Assembly: GCA_902729315.2 (NCBI GenBank)
Contig: LR746269.1
Coordinates: forward strand, 5,921,501 to 5,985,500
Origin: Spirodela intermedia
Taxonomy: Eukaryota > Streptophyta > Magnoliopsida > Alismatales > Araceae
Direction of reading: 5' to 3'
DNA: 64,000 bases
Made by a program: the position numbers and the translations under genes. Shown here piece by piece: positions 45,916 through 58,211 of this stretch. Within the stretch, counting starts at the first letter, position 1. Every line of letters starts with the position of its first letter. The notes under the pieces were generated by a model. The model saw nothing but the letters and a program-made list of their open reading frames with translations. It had not been told where the DNA came from and did not search any database.

Positions 45916-48433
45916 TCAGTCGACTTCCTCGATCGTCGGGCCTCCTGTTGCCGCGGTTGCACCGGCGGGAGGGAACCCCCCGGATTCGTACTTCTTCCCC
46001 GCCGTTTTCGGTCCGGCTGCCGCTGCTCCTCCCTGGTACATCTTGGCGAGGATGGGGTTGCACACGCTCTCCAATTCCTTCATCTTGTGCTCGAACTCCT
46101 CCGCCTCCGCCAGCTGGTTCCCGTCCAGCCAGCGGATGGCCCCGTCGACGGCGTCCTCGATCTTCTTCTTCTCTCCTGGAGTGAGCTTCGAGGCGATCTG
46201 CTCATCCCGGATGGTGTTCCTCATGTTGTACGCGTAGTTCTCGAGGGCGTTCTTGGCCTCCACCTTCTTCTTGATCTCCTCGTCCTCGGCCTTGTACTTG
46301 TCCGCCTCGCGCACCATCCTCTCGATTTCCTCCTTGCTCAGCCGGCCCTTGTCGTTGGTGATGGTGATTTTGTTCTTCTGCCCCGTGGTCTTGTCCTCGG
46401 CGGAGACGTTCAAGATGCCATTAGCGTCGATGTCGAAGCACACGGTGATCTGGGGAACACCCCTGGGAGCAGGAGGGATGCCGGAGAGCTCAAACTTGCC
46501 CAGGAGATTGTTGTCCTTGGTTCTGGTCCTCTCGCCCTCGAAGACCTGGATGAGGACGCCCGGCTGGTTATCCGAATAGGTGGAGAAGATCTGCTCCTTC
46601 TTGGTGGGGATTGTGGTATTCCTGGGGATCAGCACGGTCATGACTCCTCCGGCCGTCTCCAGGCCGAGGGAGAGAGGAGTCACGTCCAGAAGCAGCAGGT
46701 CCTGCACCTTCTGGTTGCCCTCGCCGGTCAAGATTGCGGCCTGAACAGCCGCCCCGTATGCCACCGCCTCGTCTGGATTGATGCTCTTGCAGAGCTCTTT
46801 CCCATTGAAAAATTCTTGTAGTAGCTGCTGGACCTTTGGGATTCTAGTGGAGCCCCCGACCAGGACGACATCGTGGATGCTGCTCTTGTCCATCTTAGCA
46901 TCTCTCAGACATTTCTCCACAGGCTCCATGCACCTCTTGAAGAGATCCATGTTCAGTTCCTCGAATCGGGCGCGGGTGATGGTAGAGAAGAAATCAATCC
47001 CCTCGGACAGCGAGTCGATCTCTATAGTTGTCTGGGCTGTGGAGGACAGGGTCCTCTTCGCCCGCTCACATGCCGTCCTCAATCTCCTCAGAGCCCTTGG
47101 ATTGCCGCTGATATCCTTCTTGTGCTTCCTCTTGAACTCCTGAACAAAATGGTTCACCAGCCTGTTGTCGAAGTCTTCCCCTCCAAGATGGGTGTCCCCT
47201 GCTGTGGATTTAACCTCGAAGATACCCTCTTCGATGGTGAGAAGAGATACATCAAATGTGCCGCCACCAAGGTCGAAGATCAGCACGTTCTTCTCGCCTG
47301 CACCCCCGCCCTTCTTGTCAAGGCCGTAAGCAATGGCGGCAGCCGTGGGCTCGTTAATAATTCTCAAGACATTTAGTCCGGCGATGACGCCAGCGTCCTT
47401 CGTCGCTTGACGCTGAGAGTCATTGAAGTACGCAGGCACAGTGACCACGGCGTTTTTAACTGTGGATCCCAGGTACGCTTCGGCGATCTCGCGCATCTTT
47501 ACGAGAACCATTGAGGATATCTCCTCAGCGGCGAATTGCTTCTCCTCGCCCTTGTACTGAACGGCAATCATGGGCTTTTCTCCGGGTCCAGGGACGACCT
47601 TGAATGGCCATAGTTTAATGTCGCTCTGGACGGATGGATCGGATATCCTCCTACCGATCAGACGTTTCGCATCTAAGAAAGCAAAATGAATTTCGATTAG
47701 TACTCGCCGTACACCGTAGATAGATATTTGATCCGAGTAAAGGCTGTTCAGATGTAACTTGGTGATGTAGTTTTTTTTCTTTTAAGGCCGACATAAAGTA
47801 AACCAACGCGAATTATTCCCATATCAACAGATTTACGCGACGACATGGAAAAAGGAAGTGAAAGGAAATCCACAGTGATCAATGAGAACGACAAGACTGG
47901 CTGTATTATGCGCTTGGTTAATGCATTGACATCTGTACGACAGTAGATGGATGATTTTTTCTGGTTTGTCAGTTACCCTGGTGCTCTCTAATTCGCAGGG
48001 ATGATGAAGAAAAACTGAATGACTTCGCGTTCGAAGAGGCTTAGAGAGTTTCGGATTCTCCCAACTAGAACGAGGGAGACAACAACTATGAGCAGCCTAA
48101 TCCCGACATAATTAACAGTAAAAGAAAAACATCTCATAGCAAGCAGGGAGACAATGTAGAGCCTAAATCGACTAGTGAAAAGCATTAGAGGGAAGAGGAT
48201 CAACCGGTATGAGACTTACCGAAGACGGTGTTCGTCGGATTCATGGCCACCTGGTTCTTGGCGGCATCCCCAATGAGGCGCTCGGTGTCGGTGAACGCCA
48301 CATAGGACGGGGTCGTCCGGTTCCCCTGATCATTCGCGATGATCTCAACTCTGTCGTGCTGCCAGACCCCCACACACGAGTAGGTTGTTCCGAGATCGAT
48401 CCCGATCGCCGGTCCCTCACCCTTCCCGGCCAT
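45916..48433 (-). CDS. HSP70: Cytosolic heat shock protein 70
   Basis: 656 aa from two exons on the minus strand, 48433-48220 and 47672-45916. The intron falls within codon 72 (Asp of DAKRLIG), a position conserved in plant cytosolic HSP70 genes. The start is the ATG at 48433 ([20 protein letters not shown]); no in-frame ATG lies just upstream, and the upstream GTG is not needed. The nucleotide-binding domain has [26 protein letters not shown] and [17 protein letters not shown]. The linker [13 protein letters not shown] leads to the substrate-binding domain. The protein ends in TIEEVD, the cytosolic TPR-cochaperone motif. A 48-bp-scale (GA/GC) tract upstream is CT in the leader. Perfect heat-shock elements lie upstream. 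Confidence 0.97.
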
Positions 48434-49092
48434 TGGAACCGCCACAGCAGCTCAAAGCAAATCGAAGGAATGAGTACCAGAGAAAGAGCGCGCGCGCGCA
48501 CGAGAGAGAGAGAGAGAGAGAGAGAGAGCAATGCAGACTATTGCTTCAAACGAACAGAGATTTCTGGGACCAAGAATGCGGGGAGTATGGCTATTTATTC
48601 TCGCCGAGATTTCCAGAAACTTCGGAAAATTCAGCAAGCAGCTCTGTTTCTAATGGTTTCTACGTGGTTCCGGGGCCTTCCAGAACCTTGTACAATTAGC
48701 AAAATTGGTCAAATGGACTAGTCGGCCCGAATGGTCAAACCCCACGCTGGGCCCATCAACAAAGAAAGCCCTCGCTCAACACCAACAAATAAAATTGAAA
48801 TTGTTTTATTCTACACAGAATAATTTAGCGATGAAAATACCAAAATTATATTTGAGAAAAACGAAAAAAAACTGTCATTCTTTTAAATGTAGATTTTCAT
48901 AAAAAATTTATTTTTTGATGTTTTTTTTTGGGAAATTGAAATATGTAAGAGGGACCAGCTATTTTGGTTAGTGTTATCCCCTTCTCCATATATACTCGCC
49001 GCTTCGCGAAGGTCGGCCGCTCTTGTTCCAGTCTTCACGCTTCAGGTTCATCGTCATCTCTCTCTCTCCTGCCCCTCCCCCCCCCCCTTCTC
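48434..49092. promoter_or_regulatory. Divergent HSP70/UBC7 promoter with heat shock elements
   Basis: On the HSP70 side an ATAAATAG TATA-like box (minus strand, 48589-48596) is preceded by a perfect three-unit HSE, TTCcaGAAacTTC at 48611-48623. A second one, TTCcaGAAccTT, lies at 48678-48689. On the UBC7 side a TATATA box lies at 48989-48994, about 100 bp before the ATG. A CT/C-rich leader (49053-49090) leads into UBC7. Heat inducibility of HSP70 is inferred from the HSEs. Confidence 0.65.
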
Positions 49093-52000
49093 ATGGCAGC
49101 GCAGACCCAAGCTAGTCTCCTGCTTCTGAAGCAGCTAAAAGGTACCCTGATCGGTTCGAAAACTCGCCTTGTGGGTTCCTCCCACCAGTTCCGTTTCGTG
49201 ATCTGCGGAAACCTCGGCTGTATGGTAATTAATGTTCATCGTTGGGTCAGATCTAAGCAAGAGTCCCGTGGATGGCTTCTCGGCCGGGCTAGTGGACGAT
49301 AGCAATATCTTCGAGTGGAGTGTGACGATCATCGGGCCACCGGACACACTTTAGTGAGTTTTCTCCGTCGTCCATACGCCTTGTCTCTCGATCGGGTTTT
49401 TTCTAGCTTCGGCGGTCTCCTTGGGTACGGTTTTGCATCTGGATCAGGTAGTGATTTTAAATTTGGATATTGGAAATTGGTGTTGCTGCTACCTGTCCAC
49501 CCAAGGACTGCTTCCAACTTTAGCAGAATGAAATACTAGATTTTAGTGAAACATTCCAACAGTGTATTTTAATTTCTTCCCGAAGTGGTTCATAATAAGA
49601 TGAGACAGATTCTCAAAAGCGATTTCTGATGTGCTTCGTCTTTTGGTATTCCGTATTTAATTTGCATGAAGATTTGTAGGTGGATCCCTGTTCATTTGTA
49701 GAAACCTATTTCAGCTTCTACGCATTTTTATTCGCACTGGTCAGGGTCGCTTTAGAGGATCTCATACGGTTGATACAGGCATACAATAATCTCGAAATGG
49801 ACCTTGTTACGATTTGCTGCAACCCTCAATCCTCTTCGCCTTGTTCACCCATAGTCAACGTCTCATGAAGAAGTTCATAACAGCATAGTCCTCTCCCCTG
49901 AGAAGAGGATGAGCTTTGACGCGTATCTGATCAAATTTCCTGTTTGCAGTTTTTTTTTAAGCTGGGATGTCTCTGCATTAAATCTAAAAGTGTTAACTTT
50001 CTGTTGCTCTTGTGAAAAAGTTAATATTCGATCGAATTCTGATCACATTCTCAGTTTTAAGATTTAATACTTGTATATTTTCTTTATTCTATTCTGTTAG
50101 AGAGTTCTGGGGGAGGGAAATATATACTATCAGAGCAGCATAATGGACTTTGGGTTTCTTTCTAGTATTAGAGATGTCCATGCCTTAATATGAGGTGCTA
50201 TGTGAAATGGGTTCGGGCCTGTCACTTTTTACTTTTTGTTCATCTTAGTATTCTACTTGATAAATAAAGAAGATATTCTCCCGGACTTCCCCGAGCATTT
50301 CTGATGTCTTGCCTGGCTAGAAGGCTTATGCTTCATAATTTTGGGTCAGCTGGGGCCTGAGAATTTTCCTTGAGTAGTGATGTGCTTTTCTTGTTCATAA
50401 CCCGTTTACTTATGTTGTGAATGTAGTGAGGGAGGCTATTTCAATGCGATTATGAGTTTCCCAGAGAATTACCCAAACAGTCCTCCTTCTGTGAGATTCA
50501 CCTCAGAAATGTGGCATCCTAATGGTATGTCCCTCTTGTTCTTGCTTTTCCACACCTCTTATTTTGTATTTTATGTCCATCTATCAGATTTTGCACGTTA
50601 GAATCTTCTGACAGCTTGCTGATTCTGTCAAAGAATTCAGTTTACCCAGATGGACGTGTATGCATTTCTATTCTTCATGCACCTGGAGATGACCCCAGTG
50701 GCTACGAGCTTGCAAGTGAGCGTTGGTCACCTGTGCATACGGTATGCTGCAGTGAAAGTATCCTTTGAATATGCACTACCCTTTCTCTCTGTAGATGTAC
50801 GCTTATGTATTTATATTATATAGATTTATCCGCGTGTCTGTGGACGGTAACAATCTAAACATTAACAAGATTCTAACAAAGAGAAGAGCTGTTATTTTGG
50901 CTATTTAAACTTATTTTCTTTACGATTTGTTTGTAGTTTTAAGAGGTGGTGATTTAAATGATCATTTACGGGGGTTTTCTGAGGGGATTATGAAAATTAC
51001 AGAAATGGCATAGATCATACTCCGTGCAGGACTCAGGTGGTTGTCAGTTGGTTCGATTCAAAATAGGTAAGAAATAGATTTCTGTTCACGTTTTTCTCCA
51101 ATATTTGGGGAGACATACGGGTTTTGATGTTAATGTTGAATCACTCAAGAAACTTTAACAAAAAAAAAATGTTATAAGACGAAGATTAATGACGCTTTAA
51201 AAATGAATGATTTTAACATAAGTGAGTATCTCATAATCCGAGGTCGAATTCACTCTTGAAATGATCATTGTCAAGAGTGTTCATACTACTACCCACAGCT
51301 GGTTAGAAATGTGTAGAGGTGTGCTAGAGACAGGAGTAAGGAGCAATGAACATTTTTCTTTTCTGGTGCTGAGATTCATATTTTGCTTTTTTTTTTTTTT
51401 TTTTTTTTACAAGCTTCGACCTATTTTCCTTGGGTTGATGCAAAACACTGCGATGGAAATATGGGCTATTTGACATTCATAAAGAAGAGTGAAGTAACGA
51501 GAGTACTCTTTAATTTTCTGATTAGCTATGTAAATTTCTTGAACATGCAGGTTGAAAGTATAGTCCTGAGTATCATTTCGATGCTTTCAAGCCCTAATGA
51601 CGAATCGCCTGCAAACATTGAGGCTGCTGTGAGTTTATCTCCTCACCATTTAGTTGCCTGTCCTTGTCTTTTTTATGCTTGCTGATCTAAAAAACGACTC
51701 ATTCATGTCAACTTAGTCAGCGCGTTGAAACTGCGATGATAATATGGTTCCAGAGCAGAAGTTCGAATGGCACCGGTTGTTTGGGTCCTCTAATTTATGG
51801 ATCCTGCTGGGTTTTTCAGTTGGTCAACGAAGGGACTAAATCGGCCGAAGATGATAATTTATAGCATTTTCTTTTTAATGATTTAGACGAAGGGACTAAA
51901 TCGGCCGCCTTTTCAGGGTACAAATAGGTCTGATCACATCACTCTTAGATCAGCGTATGGTTATCAATTATTTATAGTTTTCAAATATTTTTTAAAATCT

Positions 52001-52183
52001 TCAAGACGAGAAGAGAGATTTCGGATTACTTTGAAGCCTCTGTCTCTCCCAGCTGCGCTGTTTCTCTGCTAGTGCGTCGTTTGACTCAGCTGGTTGACTT
52101 TGCAGAAAGAATGGAGAGAGAAGAGGGACGACTTTAAGAAGAAGGTCAGCCGGATCGTCAGACGCTCTCAAGAAATGCTCTGA
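49093..52183 (+). CDS. UBC7: Ubiquitin-conjugating enzyme E2, UBC7 (UBE2G) group
   Basis: Predicted 168 aa from six exons: 49093-49141, 49251-49353, 50427-50524, 50641-50741, 51551-51628, 52106-52183. All phases agree. The UBC fold spans about 5-165, with the catalytic Cys at about 91 in [14 protein letters not shown]. It also has the acidic-loop insertion after the active site ([18 protein letters not shown]) that marks UBC7/Cdc34-type E2s, which act in ER-associated degradation and K48 chain building. Plant UBC7, 13 and 14 are close paralogs and cannot be separated here. Intron 5 contains a 21-bp direct repeat 60 bp apart (51827-51847, 51887-51907) and a poly-T run. Confidence 0.93.
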
Positions 52184-52783
52184 GACGGCCAGGGAGCCGA
52201 AAGGGAATCAGGAAAGGTGGGAGTTCTGTGGATCTAATGCGGTGTAGTTGCTGGTGTCTGTTGTCCATGTGTTGATGTGGTTGACTTGTTCAGGCAGGGG
52301 GGTCCGTAAGACGAATTTCTTCGGGCTTCTTCGGCCCGAATCGATCCGGGCCCGGTGGACTCGATGGGGGGAGATTTAAGTCATCGTCGAGGTGATGAAG
52401 TCAACCTGGCTTGCATCTTAGCCTCCAATTTCTCTCTCTACTGAGGTTCTTGTATTTTTATTTTTTAATATAAATTTCAGCTCGCTCCTAGCGTATGACG
52501 AATGCTCTTGTATAAATAGTTGATGGTCTTATTATGCCCGTGGAAGTACGTATAATGAGGTAAGATGAGAAGAACGGTGCAAATGGCCCGGTAAGCGTGA
52601 ACTGGGCGAGATGGACATGTGGCATTATCTCTTCTTGCCACGCGTTAACTATGGCGTTGACTCTGGAATTCGTTGTCAACTCATCCATCCAATGGTAAAA
52701 ACTCCCTGCCTGGAACCCTAAGATTGTGGGATTAAAGCATCTTTGGGTTGTGCCCAAGCCACCCATTTCATCACCGCTAGAAA

Positions 52784-52840
<57 letters not shown>

Positions 52841-53136
52841 CCCCCCTTGGATACGTATCTGCCCAGCAGGTCGATGAGATTCCGGGCGTTTCTTACGTGG
52901 GCTTGATGGCACGTGGACGCCACATAAGCATGTACTGTTTGACTATTTATTACCCGATGAATTGTAAACTGGGATTCGAGTGGTCCACGGGACCACGTGG
53001 AGTTCGGAGGATAATATATATATTTTAAATAAATCTAAAAGCGACGAGGTTGGAACATAAAGAGGATCGCGAGGGGGGGAGGGGGAGGACGCCGGGGGGG
53101 TTCGCTGGTTCCGTCGGGACCTTGGTTTTGGCTGCG
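52184..53136. promoter_or_regulatory. Upstream region of CUE-domain gene
   Basis: A perfect G-box-type palindrome CCACGTGG at 52993-53000 lies 13 bp before a TATATATATTTTAAAT stretch (about 53014-53030), with the ATG at 53137. A CT tract occupies 52788-52840. The G-box plus TATA spacing suggests bZIP/bHLH input. The first ~500 bp are the UBC7 3' region with nothing notable. Confidence 0.5.
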
Positions 53137-55310
53137 ATGTCTGCGGGGATCTGCGGGAAGCGGCTAGGGATCGAAGAGATCTTCGGGTCCTCGTCGGCGG
53201 CTTCGTCGGCGAAGAGATCCCGCTGCTCCCGCATCGGGTCCCCTGTCCGATCCTTCGACCGCGGCTTCGGGCCCGACGAAAAGGTCTCCACCCTGTTGCG
53301 TATGTTCCCTTCAATGGATCAGGAGGTAATTCATGCCTGTTTTTCATGAATTTTCTAATTCGTTTGATTTCCGCGTTGCTTGTTTCTGTATATCCTTTGA
53401 CTGTTATTTTTTTTCGTTTATTGTGTAACCTTACCTGTCGGCAATTGTGTGATTCTGCCTTCGAATTACTTATAACTGTCGGGCATTATTCTTTTTTTTT
53501 AATTTTTAATTCGGTAGTGGAGGGTGGTTGGTCTCGTATATAAAGTCGGATCCTCATATCTCAAGAATTCTGTGTTCATTATCAAACTCTGATCTATGTA
53601 CAGATTGGGGAAATTGATGGTATTCAGTTGGATACCTCACAGAGGGCACCAAGTCTTCGTATCTCTTTGAATTAATTTCTCTTTGAATAACCACAGTGAC
53701 CATTGTGAAAACTCATCTATTTTTGCAGCTTCGTACTCTGACAACCTCTAGCGACCTTTGCTGTCAGTTTGTTTGTGGAGGCCAACTGATGTGGCGGTCC
53801 TTTACTTTCCTTCCTTTTACACTGAACTGTATAATAAGTTAACCCTGTTTGCCGTCACAAAAGAAACCAAGTGTTTCCTGTGATATGCCTCATATATCAT
53901 GCGAGAGATTTTTATTCTTGGAGACTGTTTATAAGGATAGGCTGTTGGATAAATAGTCAGGCAGGAAAAATCTCCATCTATTTGAATCGTGCTGGCTGCC
54001 AGGATTTTGTTTGAAGTTACTTTGGAAGGATTGGTTAACATGGGGATTGTTTCTCCTCTTTCTCGGGAGAACTTGTGTGGTCTTGACATTTACTTTTCTC
54101 ATCCTGATTCTTGGTTACTCATTCCTTAAAATATTAAGTTCTCCTGTAAGTTATCCAAATGTAGCCTATCTCTTACGGAAGGGAAGACCCATGGTTGTCC
54201 TGAGGTTCTACCTATAGTATTACTTCTCAGATCTTTTTCTGTCCACATTCCACTGGCATTGATGGTGTCAAAAGAGAGAAGTTTCTTTACCCATGGTTTG
54301 TACTTGTTTTTTATTTTAGCCTTCAAAGTTTCGATCTCTTAAATCCTAATCACCTTTGAAATGTTTTTTTAGCCTCTATTGACAACATCTAACCTCTTAT
54401 CCGGTTCTATACCTTTGAAATGTTTAGTGCTTCTCACGGCTTCTCAATATTTTGCATTTCCACGCACCACTTAGATCATGCTTAATCATATCACAGGTTG
54501 TGGAAACTGTTCTGAATTCTCACGATCACAAAATAGACGATGCTATCAAGAGTCTCCATTCGCTTTGCCTTGGTGATGCTTCTGTCCTAAAGGAGGCGCA
54601 GAGGCAGATTGCAGCTTCAGTTCAAAAGGATCATTTAGTTGAAGGTTGGAAAATTCGGTTTGGGTACCTTCTTTGATGTTCTTAAATTGGAGATTCATTC
54701 ATCCATTTCATGGGCATGATATATTCCTTTATTTCAACCCTTCTTCGCTCATTTTTGTCCAGATCTTGTAAATATTGAAACATTTGAACCGAGGATCGAA
54801 GATGTACAGAATAAGAACTCTTCAGATTTGGAACCGGGATTACCTCAGGACGGATTCTCCTGGGTGGATTTCTTCGTGCAAGAGATGATGAAAGCGTCGA
54901 ATTGGGATGATGTTCGGGTTCGCGTAACAAAGATCTTGGAATCATTTGAAAAGCAGATCATTAACCACTCGAGGGTGCCTGATCAGGTAAACAACCTGAG
55001 GATTTAATGTGGGTTGAGTGGAAAACCAGCTTATTCAGCATGGTCGTTGTTGCCTTTTCTGTGTGGTGTAGCTGGTGACGACTTCGCTGAGGGAACAGCT
55101 GCAATGCTTGCTGAGGGACAATCAAATCTTGAAGAGGGCAGTTGCAATCCAGCGCGAACGGAATCTTGAGCTTGAGGAGAAATCCAAGGAAATACAGCAT
55201 TTGAAGCACGTGATAAGACAGTACCAGGAGCAAGTTCGGGCTCTAGAGGTAAAAGACTCCACTTTTTTTCCAGTAGATAACTCTTGTCCATGCTGAATTT
55301 AGTTTCACGT

Positions 55311-55344
<34 letters not shown>

Positions 55345-55916
55345 TTTCTGCATTCTTCGAATTTCTGGTAAGACCCTGTTTGGGAATCAGATTTTCTTTT
55401 GTGCGATTTACATGATTCCTCCCGTGGCCACCCTCTCCAGGCACTTTGTGGGGAACTTCGGTGTCATTTTACAGGACAGCATTTATTGTTCCCGGAGGAA
55501 GTGAATATCTGACCTAATTGGTAGTAGATTTAGGTCAATTTGGATTTCCAGAGCTCACAATCAGTGGGTTGCTTGCTTCTAGGAGTGCCAATTGCCAGCG
55601 TGGATGCAGAGGCCAGAGCTCATGCAGCAGGCCATCATTCTCCCTCCTCCCCTTTCCCTCCCCCCCCTCACCCCCCCACCTGTTTGTCTGTTTCCCAGGA
55701 GCTTCTTTTCCCCTAGGCACCCATTTATTTTTCTTTGGTGCCCATTCATGCTTTGCAGATAAACATAGAGAACTTACCTCTGTTCTTCATGCAGCCGAGT
55801 GACGGGCCCTTCTCTCTGTCATCTTGCAGATGAGCAATTACACCTTGAAGATCCATCTTCAGAGGGCGCAGGATGCCAGTTCAATCCCCAATAATTTCAA
55901 CCCAGATATATTTTAG
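53137..55916 (+). CDS. CUE domain (ubiquitin-binding) protein
   Basis: Predicted 274 aa from five exons: 53137-53325, 54497-54644, 54763-54986, 55072-55248, 55830-55916. Phases agree. The CUE domain (about 48-90) has VSTLLRMFPSMDQEVVETVL and IDDAIKSLHSL, including the MFP and LL positions that contact ubiquitin. A conserved middle (DGFSWVDFFVQEMMKASNWD) precedes a coiled-coil (about 185-245: LREQLQCLLRDNQILKRAVA, RNLELEEKSKEIQHLK). The C-terminus ends SSIPNNFNPDIF. This is the plant CUE group (At5g32440-like). The ubiquitin role is inferred from the domain; no partner is known from the sequence. Intron 4 has a CT tract (55313-55340). The first in-frame ATG is 53137. Confidence 0.9.
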
Positions 55917-56162
55917 AGAAAGCTAGTTCCCTCAGAAGACGACGACGACGACGTGGGGAAGGGAGAGAACGATGGCACGCTCATACTCGTCTGCTCTCGA
56001 CCACTGATTGACCCCCCCAGGCATCTGACTCACCCTAAGGAGGAAAAGCTCTAGAAAAGTTGGGTTCCTTCTGCTGTGGCTGAATGCCTGGCATCTCCCC
56101 TGCATTGTTCTTTCTTAAAATCTTCAGCATCTTCTGCCTTTCTCTCGAACAGGGCATCTGCT

Positions 56163-56198
<36 letters not shown>

Positions 56199-57766
56199 AG
56201 AGTGCAGTGGTGGGTCCAATCTATGAAAGATCATCTACAAGACAGGCATAACCGAGAGGGATTGAACAAATTTATGACCCACAAATCAGCTCATCGTAGC
56301 TTACGGAAGATTGAAAATGTGCTGTCTGGTGACATTTGAGGCTCGTGAATGAGGAGAAAAGAAGATAGCCAAATGGGACACATGCAACGCGCGGAGGACG
56401 TCCGGGCTTTCAGATTGCTCACCTGCACAAAACGGAGCTACATCAGGAACACGCTATGGAGCTAGTCAACAGCGTGGGTGAGACACCTCTTTCTCGCCCA
56501 CGCTGTTGACTCTCTCTCTCTCATACTTTGGTATAAAGGACTGGACTGGACTGAGGGTCTCACTGACACCCATAATAGAACGTATTCAAGAGAGAATGGG
56601 GACTAGACTGATCCAAAGTAGTGCACCAAAACCTGCAGATGGTCCGAACCCTCTCGTGATCTTTTTGGCTAAGATTCCTCCTCTCAAGGAATTCCTCCAA
56701 AAGATTTCAAAAAAAAAAAAAAAGGGTTCAATTCTAAGCAGACCCCGAGAACACCCGTTTTCCTCAAGACCTAAAATGACAGATTTACCCCAGATTTCTT
56801 TCTTACTCGAATCACATGGCATGCAAAATTTCTGGCAAGATTAAGCAGAAATGACTTGAATCATCAAGACCTCAGGCCAATCTTGCAGAGGGATGAATGC
56901 TGGCATCTTCATCCAACGGTCACAAACACCTAAAACTCCCAACGCTCTCTACTGATTAGGAAATATATGAAAAATAAAACTCCCCACCACCCACAAGACT
57001 GGTGAGCTTCCACATAATTAGCGTTAACAAGTATCAACCATTAGTACTGATGATCTCCCCCAAACGAAGATGGTACACACTGGCACACCCACGATATAAG
57101 ATGCGTGACTGAAGTCAACGTAACTTCTCTCCCACAGGTCCAAAAAATTGCATCATACCGCATTTCTACTTCATTAGACTCTAATTTATCCCCCTACCCC
57201 TTTTACCTCGTTGAAACTTCCATTTTCTCCATTCTATCATCGCACATTTGCCCTCCTCTATGAACTAGTACAGGTAAGAAAACTCGACCACAACTGTTCA
57301 GGCCACGGAAGACAGGAAAGGAAGGCCAGGATTTCATGGGGTCGATGGAAATGGTCATGGATTCAAACATGCTTGCTATGTGATGTCCCGTAATGACTAT
57401 GGGGAGCAACAATAGCAACAAAATTCTGTCGATCAAAACACTCAGAAAAAAAAAAAAAAACACCTAGGACAATAGTAGACCAGCCCATCACGTTAAATAC
57501 TTGCAGAGTAATTGAATCTCTAGGAAATAAACAGATCCCACTAAAATCGCTCACCTTCGAATTCAATTCCGCCAAAAAAAATTAATCCACTGATACGATC
57601 TCTCAGTTCACTAACATCTATAAGTTAAATACCCAGTCAAAATTCAATGAATCGTGAGAACGAAGCCCGTTTTCTATTTCTCTGAACGCACAATAATGTC
57701 AACAGAAAAGCTGATCGAGTAAATAAAAAATGAGAGCATTGGAATAGCTGGATCAAGAGCCCTGAC
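55917..57766. other. Intergenic, CUE 3' region and ATP synthase 3' region
   Basis: A CT tract lies at 56165-56186, a strong 20-bp hairpin at 56464-56511 (listed separately), and poly-A runs at 56708-56722 and 57447-57461. No gene is supported. The last part may hold a tiny final exon of the ATP synthase gene near 57551-57554. Confidence 0.4.
56464..56511. repeat. 20-bp inverted repeat with 8-nt loop
   Basis: Arm 1 (56464-56483, AGTCAACAGCGTGGG then TGAGA) pairs with arm 2 (56492-56511). The single non-Watson-Crick pair is T opposite G, so the plus-strand RNA would form an unbroken 20-bp stem with one U-G wobble. The loop is CACCTCTT. Each arm contains a TTGAC/GTCAA core. Confidence 0.85.
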
Positions 57767-58047
57767 CTCCTATGCTTCTGAACGAACGGCGAGTTCTTGG
57801 CGTCCTCTTCTGCAGGGGGATGGGAAAAAAATAGAAAAATAAAACAGAATGAAAGGGACGAGGGAACGGAGCAGAAAACTCGAAGGACCTCGTAGGAGCG
57901 GAAGAAAGGGGGACCCAAAAAACTTACCACTGAGGCTGAGCGAAACCTTCGTGACGATGTAGCCGGTGACGGCAAACCCGCCAAGAACGGCCAGTTCCTG
58001 CCCCACTCCCTCTTGAAGAACACGGGCCACGGATCGAACTGCCTCAT
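57767..58047 (-). CDS. Mitochondrial ATP synthase 6 kDa subunit (frameshifted as written)
   Basis: Exon 1 is 58047-57928 and starts MRQFDPWPVFFKREWGRNWP, the diagnostic start of the plant ATP synthase small 6 kDa subunit. After FLAG the frame slips: the family's GFAVTGYIVTKVSLSL continues in another frame, as if one base of a G-run near 57977-57982 were missing. Exon 2 (57809-57767) gives EEDAKNSPFVQKHRR only if exon 1 ends in phase 1, which needs that missing base. Its end (AG/GTCAGG) suggests a further tiny exon with the stop. The intact family protein is about 55 aa, in the membrane part of complex V. Either a real inactivating deletion or a homopolymer sequencing error. Confidence 0.72.
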
Positions 58048-58211
58048 ATCCCCCTTTCCACTCTTTTCGCACTGCCCTCCCCAAATAGCAACACCGTCGC
58101 AAGGCCCTGCATTTTTGTGGGGCAAATTCAGCATCGTATAGCGCACGAAAGAAATATAAATGGGCTACCGCTGCCACGTGGCCGCCTGACGTTGGGGGAG
58201 GGAGGGGGGGC

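Noticed and set aside
46087-46821. 244-codon plus-strand frame antisense to HSP70
   Set aside because: Antisense frames opposite HSP70 are a well-known artefact of its codon use.
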